A DNA stretch of 20,225 nucleotides. It comes from DASVBJ01 sp036375895. GTDB taxonomy: Bacteria > Actinomycetota > Actinomycetes > JACCUZ01. The notes under the pieces are model-generated. The model ran no database searches and was not told the DNA's origin. It worked only from the letters and a program-made list of their open reading frames with translations. The stretch spans positions 1 to 20,225 of the forward strand of contig DASVBJ010000341.1 in assembly GCA_036375895.1 (NCBI GenBank). The letters run 5' to 3'. Positions 12,872 through 20,225 of the stretch are shown in pieces. A program made the position numbers and the translations under genes. The stretch's first letter is position 1. Every line of letters starts with the position of its first letter.

Positions 12872-14434
12872 TCAGCGCTGCCCGGGGGGCAGCAGGCCGC
12901 GCAGCTCGTCGGGCAGCTCGAAGCTCTCGGGCAGGTCGGCGGGGGCGCCCTCGCCGGACTGGCGCGCCTCCCGCTGCTGCTGCTCGAGCGCCCGCTTTGC
13001 CGGGTTGCCGGAACGGCCGCCCTTGGCCTTCTTGCCGCCGCCCTTGGCCGCGGCCTTGCCCTTGGCCTTCTTGCCGCGGCCCATGCCCGGCATGCCCGGC
13101 ATGCCCGGCATCCCGGGGACACCCGGCATGCCGCCCTTGCTGAGCTGGCGCATCATCTTCTGCGCCTCCGTGAACCGCTCGACCAGGCCGTTCACCTCGG
13201 CGACCGTGTGACCCGAGCCCTTGGCGATGCGCGACCGCCGCGAGCCGTTGAGCAGCTTGTGGTCGCGGCGCTCGGCCGGCGTCATCGACTTGATCATCGC
13301 GGTGACACGGTCGATCTCGCGCTCGTCGATGTTCTCGATCTGCTCGCGCATCTGGCCCATGCCGGGCAGCATCCCGAGCAGCTTGGAGATCGAGCCCATC
13401 TTGCGGACCTGCTCCATCTGGGCCAGGAAGTCCTCGAAGGTGAAGTCCTCGCCGCGGCCGAACTTGCCGGCCATCTGCTCGGCCTGTTCCTTGTCGAAGG
13501 TCTTCTCGGCCTGCTCGATCAAGGTCAGGACGTCGCCCATGCCGAGGATGCGCGAGGCCATCCGGTCGGGGTGGAACGCGTCGAAGTCGGTGAGCTTCTC
13601 CCCCGCGGAGGCGAACATCACCTGGCGGCCGGTCACCTTGGCCACCGACAGGGCGGCGCCGCCTCGCGCGTCGCCGTCGAGCTTGGTGAGCACCACGCCG
13701 TCGAAGCCGACGCCGTCGAGGAACGCCTGCGCCGTGTTGATCGCGTCCTGGCCGATCATCGCGTCCATGACGAAGAGCGTCTCGTCGGGCTGGACCGCGT
13801 CGCGGATGTCCGCGGCCTGCTGCATGAGCTCCTCGTCGATGCCGAGGCGGCCCGCGGTGTCGACGACGACGACGTCGAACATCTTCTGCCGGGCGTGCTC
13901 GACGGCGCGACGCGAGACGTCGACCGGGTCACCGACGCCGTTGCCGGGCTCGGGCGCGAAGACCGGCACGGCGGCCCGCTCGCCGACGACCTGCAGCTGG
14001 GTCACCGCGTTGGGCCGCTGGAGGTCGGCGGCGACCAGCAGCGGCTGGTGACCCTGGTCCTTCAGCCAGTGGGCGAGCTTGCCGGCCAGCGTCGTCTTGC
14101 CGGAGCCCTGCAGACCGGCCAGCATGATCACGGTCGGCGGGTTCTTGGCGAACCGGAGCCGCCGGGTCTCGCCGCCGAGGATCTCGACGAGCTCCTCGTT
14201 GACGATCTTGATGATCTGCTGCGCAGGGTTGAGGGCCTGGTGCACCTCGGCACCGCGGGCCCGTTCCCGGACGGCGGCGATGAACTCCTTGACGACGGGC
14301 AGCGCCACGTCGGCCTCGAGCAGCGCCACGCGGATCTCGCGCGCGGTGGCGTCGATGTCGGCGTCGGTCAGCTTCCCCTTGCCGCGCAGGTTCTTGAACG
14401 TGGCGGCGAGGCGGTCCTGAAGAGTGGCGAACAC
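12872..14434 (-). CDS. ffh: Signal recognition particle protein Ffh
   Basis: A 520-residue SRP54 GTPase that delivers nascent membrane and secreted proteins to FtsY and the translocon. The helical N domain (about 1-85) is followed by the GTPase G domain, with G-L-Q-G-S-G-K-T-T, A-A-D-L-Q-R-P-N-A, V-D-T-A-G-R and T-K-L-D-G-D-A-R-G-G. The Met-rich M domain (about 315-430) binds signal peptides and 4.5S RNA; its S-R-R-S-R-I-A-K-G-S-G motif for RNA is present. After the M domain comes a G-M-P repeat and a Lys/Gly/Ala-rich stretch, then an acidic end. The GTG at 14434 has GAGGA five bases upstream and starts the canonical F-A-T-L-Q-D-R-L block. It stands 81 bases after glnD and likely has its own promoter. 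Confidence 0.96.
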   Translation of the reverse strand: MFATLQDRLAATFKNLRGKGKLTDADIDATAREIRVALLEADVALPVVKEFIAAVRERARGAEVHQALNPAQQIIKIVNEELVEILGGETRRLRFAKNPPTVIMLAGLQGSGKTTLAGKLAHWLKDQGHQPLLVAADLQRPNAVTQLQVVGERAAVPVFAPEPGNGVGDPVDVSRRAVEHARQKMFDVVVVDTAGRLGIDEELMQQAADIRDAVQPDETLFVMDAMIGQDAINTAQAFLDGVGFDGVVLTKLDGDARGGAALSVAKVTGRQVMFASAGEKLTDFDAFHPDRMASRILGMGDVLTLIEQAEKTFDKEQAEQMAGKFGRGEDFTFEDFLAQMEQVRKMGSISKLLGMLPGMGQMREQIENIDEREIDRVTAMIKSMTPAERRDHKLLNGSRRSRIAKGSGHTVAEVNGLVERFTEAQKMMRQLSKGGMPGVPGMPGMPGMPGMGRGKKAKGKAAAKGGGKKAKGGRSGNPAKRALEQQQREARQSGEGAPADLPESFELPDELRGLLPPGQR

Positions 14435-14459
14435 GCGGGTCCTCGGTGTCGTACGACGG

Positions 14460-14492
14460 TCAGCCCTCGGCTGAGGCAACCCGGCAAGCGTA
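14460..14492 (-). promoter_or_regulatory. Possible ffh promoter -10 and leader hairpin
   Basis: The gap between glnD and ffh contains CTACGCTTGCC on the minus strand; TACGCT (14492-14487) fits TAnnnT. Downstream, TCAGCC-GAG-GGCTGA (14474-14460) forms a 6-bp stem with a three-base loop in the putative leader. The -35 region is GC-rich and unconvincing. Confidence 0.35.
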
Positions 14493-14515
14493 GTCGCCGC
14501 CCGGCCGCCGCGAGC

Positions 14516-16864
14516 TCACGAGGCCGCGTCGGTGAGGACGAGGACCACCTCGCGCGCCGCCGACGCGTCGAGCGGCCGGCCCTCGTCGTCCGTGAGGTAG
14601 AAGACGTCCACGGCGTCGGCCCCGAGCGTGGCGACCCGGGACGCCCGGATGCTCACCCCCATCAGGGCGAGCGCCCGCCCGAGCCGGTGCAGGAGGCCGG
14701 GCCGGTCACCGGCGCGGACCTCCACGACCGTCGCCGTGTCCGAGGCGCGCTCGAGCACCTGCACCCGGGGCGGGGCGGGCACGACGGTCGAGGTCGAGCG
14801 GCGCTCGGCGTCCCGGCGGGCCAGCCGGGCGGTGACGTCCAGGGTGCCGGCCAGCGCACGGCGTACGTCCTCGCGCAGCGCCTCCAGCGTCGGCCGGTCC
14901 CCCATCGGCGCGGCCACCGTCCAGATGTCGGTCGCCACGCCGCCCTCCGTCCAGGCCTGCGCGGCCCGGACCGACAGCTTGTGCAGCGCGAGCACACCGG
15001 CCACGGCGCCGAAGAGGCCTCGCCGGTCGGGCGCGACGACGGTCACCAGCCAGGATCCGGCGGCCGCCGGCTCCAGCGCCACGGAGACCTCGCCGGCACG
15101 GGCCAGCCGCGCCGCCGCGGCGGGTGGTGACGGGGGCGTCGCCGCGGGCTCCTCCCGGTCGTGCAGCAGCGCGGTGGTGCGCGCGACGAGCTGGTCCACC
15201 AGCCCCGCCCGCCAGTCGGTCCAGGCGGTCGGGCCGGTGGCGACCCCGTCGGCCCGGGTGAGGGCGTGCAGCAGCTCGAGCACGTCCGTCCCGCCCACGG
15301 CCTCCGCCACCGCACGCGCGGTCGCGGGGTCGTCGACGTCGCGTCGCGTGGCGGTCTCCACGAGCAGCAGGTGGTGGCGGACGAGGCGCTCCACGACGGC
15401 GACGTCCGCCGGCGGGAGGCCCATCCGGGTGCACGCCGCGGCCGCCAGCGGGGCTCCCGTCTCGCTGTGGTCGCCCGCGCCGCCCTTGCCGATGTCGTGC
15501 AGGAGGGCGGCCAGCAGCAGCAGGTCGGGCCGGCGCACCTCACGCACGAGCGGGGCCGCCCGCACCGCTGTCTCGACGAGGTGGCGGTCGACGCTGAACC
15601 GGTGCACCGGGTTGCGCTGCGGGAGGTGACGGACCCGCCCCCACTCGGGCAGCAGTCGCTCCACCAGGCCCGCGTGGTCCAGCGCCTCCCAGACCGGCAC
15701 CAGCGGGGCGCCGGCGCCGAGCAGGTCGACGAGCAGCTCGCGCGCCGCCTCCGGCCACGGCTCCGCCAGCGGCGGCCCGTCGGCCGCGAGCCGATCGACC
15801 GAGCTCTGCGAGACGGGGAGCCCGGCCCGGGCCGCACGTGCGGCGAGGCGCAGCGGCAGCAGCGGGTCGGTCAGGACGTCCGCCTGGGCGGTGAGCACCG
15901 CCTCGCCGTCGTGCTCGGCGAGGCCGGGACCGAGCAGCCGCAGCACCGGGCGCCGGCCGCGGACGTAGCGCGACCGGCCGGCGCGGGTCGCCTGCAGGGC
16001 CCGGCGCCAGGTGACCTCGCCGGCGTGGGCGACCTCGGACGCGGCGCCCGCCACCCGGCGCAGCAGCTCGTCGCTGTCGCTCAGGCCGAGGACGGAGGCG
16101 ACCTGGTCCTGCTCCTGCAGCACGAGCCGGTTTCCCGCGCGACCCGTGACGAGGTGCAGGGCGTCGCGTACGTCGGCCAGCGCCCGTACCGCGTCGTCGA
16201 CCGCCCGGTGCGGCCGGTCCGCCACCCACGAGGCCGCGACGGCCCGCAGCGACACCAGGTCGCGCAGGCCGCCGCGGCCCTCCTTCAGGTCGGGCTCCAC
16301 GGCGTGTCGCAGGTCGCCGTACCGCGCGCCCCGCTCCACCCACGCCTCGCGCAGCTCGGGCAGCCGGCCGCGGGCCGCCGCCCGCCAGTCGGCGAGCACC
16401 GTGGACCGCAGGCGACCGGCCAGCCCGGGGTCGCCCGCCACGAGCCGCGCATCGAGCAGGCCGAGCAGCACCGCCAGGTCCTTGCCGGCGAGCCGGCGGG
16501 CCTCCTCGAAGGTCCGCACCGAGTGGTCGAGGCGGACCCCCGAGTCCCAGACGGGGTACCAGACCCGCTCGGCGAGGGCGGTCACGTCCTCGTCGCCGGA
16601 GTGCAGCAGCAGCAGGTCGAGGTCGCTCCCGGGCGCCAGCTCGGCCCGCCCGTACCCGCCGACGGCCACCAGCGCGACCTTCGCCGGGCGGCCCTCGGCG
16701 GACTCGCAGGCGTCGGCCAGGACGCTGCTCAGCCACGCGTCGGTGAGCGCGACGAGGTCGCGCCGCCGCGCGGGGCCGGGCCTGTCCCTTCTCGCGAGCA
16801 GGTCCCGACGCCGCGCGGCGTACGCGGAGGGCGCCGGGTCAGAGAGCGTCGACGCCACGCTCAC
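14516..16864 (-). CDS. glnD: Bifunctional PII nucleotidyltransferase/deuridylylase-type enzyme GlnD
   Basis: A 782-residue GlnD. The nucleotidyltransferase motif G-G-Y-G-R-A-E-L-A-P-G-S-D-L-D is at about 69-83. A helical linker follows, then the HD hydrolase domain with L-L-H-D-I-G-K at about 454-460. Two ACT domains lie at about 600-670 and 710-780 and should sense glutamine. It attaches and removes a nucleotide at the PII T-loop tyrosine according to nitrogen status. In Corynebacterium and Streptomyces the group added is AMP rather than UMP, so adenylylation is likely here too (inference from lineage). The GTG start overlaps the end of glnB by 26 bases, so the modifier is translationally tied to its substrate. 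Catalytic motifs look intact; length is slightly below the enterobacterial enzyme. Confidence 0.95.
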   Translation of the reverse strand: MSVASTLSDPAPSAYAARRRDLLARRDRPGPARRRDLVALTDAWLSSVLADACESAEGRPAKVALVAVGGYGRAELAPGSDLDLLLLHSGDEDVTALAERVWYPVWDSGVRLDHSVRTFEEARRLAGKDLAVLLGLLDARLVAGDPGLAGRLRSTVLADWRAAARGRLPELREAWVERGARYGDLRHAVEPDLKEGRGGLRDLVSLRAVAASWVADRPHRAVDDAVRALADVRDALHLVTGRAGNRLVLQEQDQVASVLGLSDSDELLRRVAGAASEVAHAGEVTWRRALQATRAGRSRYVRGRRPVLRLLGPGLAEHDGEAVLTAQADVLTDPLLPLRLAARAARAGLPVSQSSVDRLAADGPPLAEPWPEAARELLVDLLGAGAPLVPVWEALDHAGLVERLLPEWGRVRHLPQRNPVHRFSVDRHLVETAVRAAPLVREVRRPDLLLLAALLHDIGKGGAGDHSETGAPLAAAACTRMGLPPADVAVVERLVRHHLLLVETATRRDVDDPATARAVAEAVGGTDVLELLHALTRADGVATGPTAWTDWRAGLVDQLVARTTALLHDREEPAATPPSPPAAAARLARAGEVSVALEPAAAGSWLVTVVAPDRRGLFGAVAGVLALHKLSVRAAQAWTEGGVATDIWTVAAPMGDRPTLEALREDVRRALAGTLDVTARLARRDAERRSTSTVVPAPPRVQVLERASDTATVVEVRAGDRPGLLHRLGRALALMGVSIRASRVATLGADAVDVFYLTDDEGRPLDASAAREVVLVLTDAAS

Positions 16865-17177
16865 CCGTACGCACCCTCACCACGGTGTCGACCGGCATGG
16901 ACCAGACCTTCCCGTCGCCGATCCGCCCGGTCTGGGAGCTCTTGACGATCACCTCGATGACGTCGTCCGCGTCGGCGTCGTCCACGAGCACCTCCAGCCG
17001 GACCTTGGGCACCAGGTCCACGGTGTACTCCGCGCCCCGGTAGACCTCGGTGTGGCCGCGCTGACGGCCGTAGCCGCTCGCCTCGGAGACGGTGATGCCG
17101 TGCACCCCGAAGGACTCCAGCGCGTTCTTCACGTCGTCGAGCTTGAACGGCTTGATGACCGCTGTGACGAGCTTCAT
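16839..17177 (-). CDS. glnB: Nitrogen regulatory protein PII (GlnB/GlnK)
   Basis: A 112-residue PII signal protein, a trimer that reads ATP/ADP and 2-oxoglutarate and controls AmtB and other targets. The start MKLVTAVIKPFKLDDVK is canonical. The T-loop reads Y-G-R-Q-R-G-H-T-E-V-Y-R-G-A-E-Y with the modifiable Tyr at position 51. The B-loop T-G-R-I-G-D-G-K and C-loop R-V-R-T-G-E-R-G are present. Next to amt it would usually be called glnK. The ATG overlaps the amt stop as ATGA, and the 3' end overlaps glnD by 26 bases. This tight amt-glnB-glnD order matches the actinobacterial nitrogen operon under GlnR (or AmtR in corynebacteria). Confidence 0.96.
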   Translation of the reverse strand: MKLVTAVIKPFKLDDVKNALESFGVHGITVSEASGYGRQRGHTEVYRGAEYTVDLVPKVRLEVLVDDADADDVIEVIVKSSQTGRIGDGKVWSMPVDTVVRVRTGERGVDAL

Positions 17178-18535
17178 GCCTCCACCTTCTCCTTGCTCGC
17201 GCCGAGGGCCGCCGTGGGAGCGGAGGCCCGGTAACCGGCGCCGGTGACGGCACCGAACTCGTACGCCGACTCGGCGTGCGTGGTCACGTCGACACCGGTG
17301 ATCTCGTGCTCCTCGACGACCCGGAAGCCCATCACGAGGTCGATGGCCTTGCCGATGACCAGTGTGACGAAGAACGAGAAGGCGAGCACGGCCCCGGCCG
17401 CCACGGCCTGCCGCCACAGCTGGTCCAGCCCCCCGCCGTACAGCAGCCCGTCGACGGCCGCCGGCGCGTCCTTGGTGGCGAGCACGCCGATGAGCAGGGT
17501 GCCGACGACGCCACCGACGAGGTGCACGCCCACGACGTCCAGCGAGTCGTCGTATCCCAGCCGGTACTTCAGGCCGACGGCGAGCGCGCACAGGACGCCC
17601 GCGGCGGCGCCGAGGACGATCGCGCCGACCGGGTTCACCGCGGAGCAGGCCGGCGTGATCGCGACCAGGCCGGCCACGATGCCCGACGCGGCGCCGAGCG
17701 AGGTGGCGTGCCCGTCCCGCAGCTTCTCCGTGGCCAGCCAGGCGAGGGACGCCGCGGCCGTCGCGGCGAGGGTGTTCACCCAGGCGACCGCGGCGACCCC
17801 GTTGGCGCCGAGGGCGGACCCGGCGTTGAAGCCGAACCAGCCGAACCACAGCAGGCCGGCTCCGATCATCACCAGCGTCAGGTTGTGCGGCCGCATGGGC
17901 TCCTTGCCGAAGCCGATGCGCTTGCCCAGGACGAGTGCCAGGGCGAGCCCGGCGGCGCCGGCGTTGATGTGCACCGCCGTGCCGCCGGCGAAGTCGACCG
18001 CGTGCAGCCGGTTGGCGATCCACCCGCCGGTTTCCGCCGTCACCCCGTCGAACGAGAAGACCCAGTGCGCCACCGGGAAGTACACGACGGTCGCCCAGAC
18101 GGCCGCGAACGCCATCCACGCGCCGAACTTCGCGCGGTCGGCGATCGCGCCGCTGATGAGCGCGACCGTGATGATGGCGAACACGGCCTGGAAGGCGACG
18201 AAGGCCAGCGGCGGGATGCCGGTGCCGTTGATCGCCTTCCCCGCGTCATCGGTGAGCTGCAGGATCGGGTCGGCCGTGAGCAGGCCCTTGAGGCCGGCGA
18301 AGTCGAGGTTGCCGACCAGGCCGCCGCCGACGTCGTTGCCGAAGGACAACGAGTAGCCGTACAGCACCCAGAGGACGCTGATGAGACCCAGGGCGCCGAA
18401 GCTCATCATCATCATGTTGAGCACGCTCTTCGCACGGACCATGCCGCCGTAGAAGAGCGCGAGGCCCGGGGTCATCAGGAGCACCAGGGCGGCGCTCGTG
18501 AGTACCCAGGCGGTGTCGCCGGTGCTCGGTGTCAC
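17174..18535 (-). CDS. amt: Ammonium transporter Amt
   Basis: A 453-residue Amt/Mep/Rh channel for ammonium uptake, trimeric in the membrane, with the expected eleven hydrophobic helices. Recognisable blocks are the first helix with L-A-L-F-Y-G-G-M-V-R, the A-D-R-A-K-F segment, the signature D-F-A-G-G-T-A-V-H-I-N-A-G holding the first pore histidine, and V-H-L-V-G-G-V-V-G-T-L with the second. The cytoplasmic tail V-E-E-H-E-I-T-G-V-D is the part that interacts with PII. The mature N-terminus is reached directly, without a long signal peptide. The GTG at 18535 is preceded by GAGGAGG that is part of a perfect 12-bp palindrome. Two GlnR-like boxes lie 75-121 bases upstream, so induction under nitrogen limitation is expected. 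Confidence 0.96.
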   Translation of the reverse strand: MTPSTGDTAWVLTSAALVLLMTPGLALFYGGMVRAKSVLNMMMMSFGALGLISVLWVLYGYSLSFGNDVGGGLVGNLDFAGLKGLLTADPILQLTDDAGKAINGTGIPPLAFVAFQAVFAIITVALISGAIADRAKFGAWMAFAAVWATVVYFPVAHWVFSFDGVTAETGGWIANRLHAVDFAGGTAVHINAGAAGLALALVLGKRIGFGKEPMRPHNLTLVMIGAGLLWFGWFGFNAGSALGANGVAAVAWVNTLAATAAASLAWLATEKLRDGHATSLGAASGIVAGLVAITPACSAVNPVGAIVLGAAAGVLCALAVGLKYRLGYDDSLDVVGVHLVGGVVGTLLIGVLATKDAPAAVDGLLYGGGLDQLWRQAVAAGAVLAFSFFVTLVIGKAIDLVMGFRVVEEHEITGVDVTTHAESAYEFGAVTGAGYRASAPTAALGASKEKVEA

Positions 18536-18536
18536 G

Positions 18537-18548
18537 GGAGGTACCTCC
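18537..18548 (-). promoter_or_regulatory. Palindromic ribosome-binding site of amt
   Basis: GGAGGTACCTCC is a perfect palindrome covering the Shine-Dalgarno of amt; the GTG follows two bases after the palindrome ends. A single strand could fold only a very short hairpin, but two messages or a duplex-DNA binder could use the symmetry. It fixes the start choice; any control role is speculative. Confidence 0.5.
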
Positions 18549-18609
18549 TCGGGCGGGGTTGCTTGCCCAGAAGGCTGGTGGCGCGCCGTTACCCGGGACG
18601 GCGTGCCGT

Positions 18610-18656
18610 GTTTCGCACAGGTGACGAATGCGCCTGGCTCGTTACCGACAGGTGAA
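18610..18656 (-). promoter_or_regulatory. Two GlnR-like boxes upstream of amt
   Basis: On the minus strand GTCAC-n6-GAAAC (18625-18610) fits exactly the GlnR half-box pattern gTnAC-n6-GaAAc described for Streptomyces. A second, weaker copy, TTCAC-n6-GTAAC (18656-18641), lies 31 bases upstream, about three helical turns away. Both have CTGT in the spacer. They sit in the 159-base gap before amt, the classical GlnR target. A lone GTAAC (18592-18588) follows closer to the gene. Assignment is by pattern only. Confidence 0.65.
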
Positions 18657-18694
18657 CGCCGTCCGGATGGCGAGACCGCCGCCGCGCAGCCGGC

Positions 18695-20143
18695 TCAGAG
18701 GGCGTCGCCAACCGTGCGGACCGCCGCTACCAGCCCGGCCACGTCGGCCTCGGTGGTGCGGGGGTTGATGAAGCAGGGCCGCACGGCGAACCGGCCCTCG
18801 ACCCAGGTGCCGCTGGGGACGTACGGCGTGCTGACGTGCAGCCGTCGTACCAGCCGTTGGTTGAGCTCGTCGAGGGCCGGGTCGTCGAGCCCGTCGCGCC
18901 GGTAGCGGAAGCAGCAGACCGACAGCTGCGGCTCGGTGAGCAGCTCCAGGCGCGGGTCGGCACGCACCAGGTCGGCGACCCGCCGGGCGTGGTCGTTGTC
19001 CCGTACGACGCGCTGCCGCAGGCCGTCGACACCGATCTCGTGCAGGGCGGCCCAGACGACGAGGCCGCGGGCGGGCGCCGACAGGTCGAGCGTCCAGTCG
19101 TGGAAGGGCAGGCCCATGGCCTCCCACGGGGACTCCTGGGCCGAGCTCTCGAAAGCGCCCTCGATGTAGTCGCTGGGCTCCCCGGTGAAAGCCCGCCCCA
19201 GCAGCGCGCTGTCGCGGACGAACGTCGTGCCGACACCGGTCGGCACGCACAGCCACTTGTGCGCGTCGACGACCACCGAGTCGGCGCGGTCGAGCCCTTC
19301 GTAGCGGTCGGCGATGCGCTCGTCGAGGCGGCCGAACAGGCCGTAGGCACCGTCGACGTGGAACCAGGCGTCGTGCTGCCCGGCCACGTCGGCGAGGGCG
19401 GCCAGGTCGTCGATCGCCCCGGTGTTGGTGGTGCCGGCGACACCGACCACGGCCACCGGCACCACACCCGCGGCGACGTCGCGCTCGACGGCCGCCCGCA
19501 GCGCAGCCACGTCCACGCGCTGCTGTGTGTCGACCGGCACCATCTCGACCGCGGTCCGGCCGAGGCCGAGCACCCCGGCCGCCTTGAGCATGCAGTGGTG
19601 CATCTCGACGCTGCCGTAGATGCGGCCTCGCGGCTGGCCGGCCAGCCCGTCGCGAGCGGGGTCGTGGCCGAGTCGCTCGTAGGCGTGCTGGCGGGCCGCA
19701 CCGATCGCGAGCACGTTGGCCACCGAGCCGCTGCTGGAGAAGGCGCCCTGCATGCCCTCGGGCAGCCCGCACGCCTCGGCGAGCCACCGTAAGGCGACCG
19801 ACTCCAGCAGGTTCCCGGTGTGGCCGAGATAGCGCTGCGTCCCCGCGAACGTGCTCACCAGTCGGGCGACGGCGGGCACGACCGTGGCACCCGTGGTGAT
19901 CCAGCCGAGGAAGCCCGGTGCCGTCATCCGCATCGCGTCGGGGATGACCGACTCCGAGAGGACCCGCAGCGTCTCCTCGCCGCCGTTGCCCCGCTGCGGG
20001 ACGGGCGTGTCCAGCAGCGCGCGCCACGGGGCCTCCGGGCCGCTGCGCGTGCCGGTCGCGGGCGCGCGCAGGTGCTCCTCCAGGGCCGGTACGACGAGGG
20101 CGAGCGCCTCGGCCAGCCCGTCGGTCCGCGCCGCGTCCGTCAC
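18695..20143 (-). CDS. Pyridoxal-phosphate-dependent decarboxylase (group II, aromatic/aspartate type)
   Basis: A 482-residue fold-type I PLP enzyme of the group II decarboxylases (aromatic-L-amino-acid, glutamate and related decarboxylases). The cofactor lysine is in V-V-V-D-A-H-K-W-L-C-V-P-T-G-V-G, the stacking histidine region is S-V-E-M-H-H-C-M-L-K-A, the Asp that holds the pyridine nitrogen is in W-F-H-V-D-G-A-Y-G, and the phosphate-binding region includes F-S-S-S-G-S-V-A-N. The amino-acid substrate cannot be read. GTG at 20143 is chosen because GAGG is 8 bases upstream and the preceding 25 codons (to ATG 20218) look unconserved; the longer form is possible. It lies before the nitrogen block on the same strand but is separated by 159 bases with its own regulatory sites, so co-transcription is doubtful. 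Confidence 0.85.
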   Translation of the reverse strand: MTDAARTDGLAEALALVVPALEEHLRAPATGTRSGPEAPWRALLDTPVPQRGNGGEETLRVLSESVIPDAMRMTAPGFLGWITTGATVVPAVARLVSTFAGTQRYLGHTGNLLESVALRWLAEACGLPEGMQGAFSSSGSVANVLAIGAARQHAYERLGHDPARDGLAGQPRGRIYGSVEMHHCMLKAAGVLGLGRTAVEMVPVDTQQRVDVAALRAAVERDVAAGVVPVAVVGVAGTTNTGAIDDLAALADVAGQHDAWFHVDGAYGLFGRLDERIADRYEGLDRADSVVVDAHKWLCVPTGVGTTFVRDSALLGRAFTGEPSDYIEGAFESSAQESPWEAMGLPFHDWTLDLSAPARGLVVWAALHEIGVDGLRQRVVRDNDHARRVADLVRADPRLELLTEPQLSVCCFRYRRDGLDDPALDELNQRLVRRLHVSTPYVPSGTWVEGRFAVRPCFINPRTTEADVAGLVAAVRTVGDAL

Positions 20144-20225
20144 GACAACCACCTCACCCTCGCAGGACCTGCCCGTCCGCACCCCCTCGGCAGCGATCAT
20201 GCACGAACCGTCGGACATCCCGGCT

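Noticed and set aside
13080..13132. CRISPR-like short repeat
   Set aside because: The period is nine bases, in frame in ffh, with no spacers; it is a coding repeat for Gly-Met-Pro triplets.
12806..15130. A 774-codon open frame on the plus strand across ffh and the end of glnD
   Set aside because: It is antisense to two well-conserved genes, its translation is low-complexity (Leu/Gly/Arg/Asp-rich) without family motifs, and such long shadows are normal at this GC content.
17178..18119. Large upstream extension of the PII frame (426 codons in total)
   Set aside because: It is an out-of-frame shadow of amt; the PII family begins exactly at the ATG at 17177.

Overview
The window comes from a very GC-rich actinomycete. 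WhiG-type sigma factor, GlnR-like boxes, frequent GTG starts, GTGA/ATGA gene junctions and the adenylylation-type PII context all fit Actinomycetota. A filamentous or Geodermatophilaceae/Frankiales-like lineage is plausible, but I cannot place it further from sequence alone. Apart from one partial gene at the left edge, every gene is on the minus strand, so the transcriptional order runs from right to left.

Right end (about 20.1 to 16.8 kb): a PLP-dependent decarboxylase, then a nitrogen-control block amt-glnB-glnD (ammonium channel, PII, PII-modifying enzyme) joined by overlapping stop/start codons. Two GlnR-like boxes lie just upstream of amt. Middle right (14.4 to 11.6 kb): ffh (SRP GTPase), then a stand-alone metal-dependent amidohydrolase. 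From 11.4 kb down to 8.7 kb is the classical ribosomal/tRNA operon rpsP-khpA-rimM-trmD-rplS. It is interrupted by a strong hairpin with a tandem 27-bp repeat (after khpA) and by a three-armed, attenuator-like leader between trmD and rplS. From 8.6 to 0.4 kb the same strand continues through two tandem signal peptidases (lepB), a NUDIX hydrolase, rnhB, a DUF2469 protein, yraN, comM, dprA, a XerC-type recombinase and whiG. Most junctions in this part are 4-bp overlaps or direct abutments, which implies co-transcription and translational coupling.

At the left edge the 3' end of an L,D-transpeptidase-like gene runs toward whiG, and the two stop codons share a single palindromic CTAG.

Functionally the window is mostly housekeeping: translation (S16, L19, RimM, TrmD), protein targeting and export (Ffh, LepB), DNA/RNA processing (RNase HII, YraN, ComM, DprA, Xer), nitrogen sensing, and one developmental/motility sigma factor. 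I see no mobile element, CRISPR array, tRNA or rRNA, and no gene-free stretch longer than 300 bases; the longest gap is the 253 bases upstream of rpsP. I do not see a convincing new multi-gene system. The most interesting items are non-coding: the possible rplS leader switch, the hairpin/repeat unit after khpA, the GlnR-like boxes, and an inverted-repeat element between ffh and the amidohydrolase gene.
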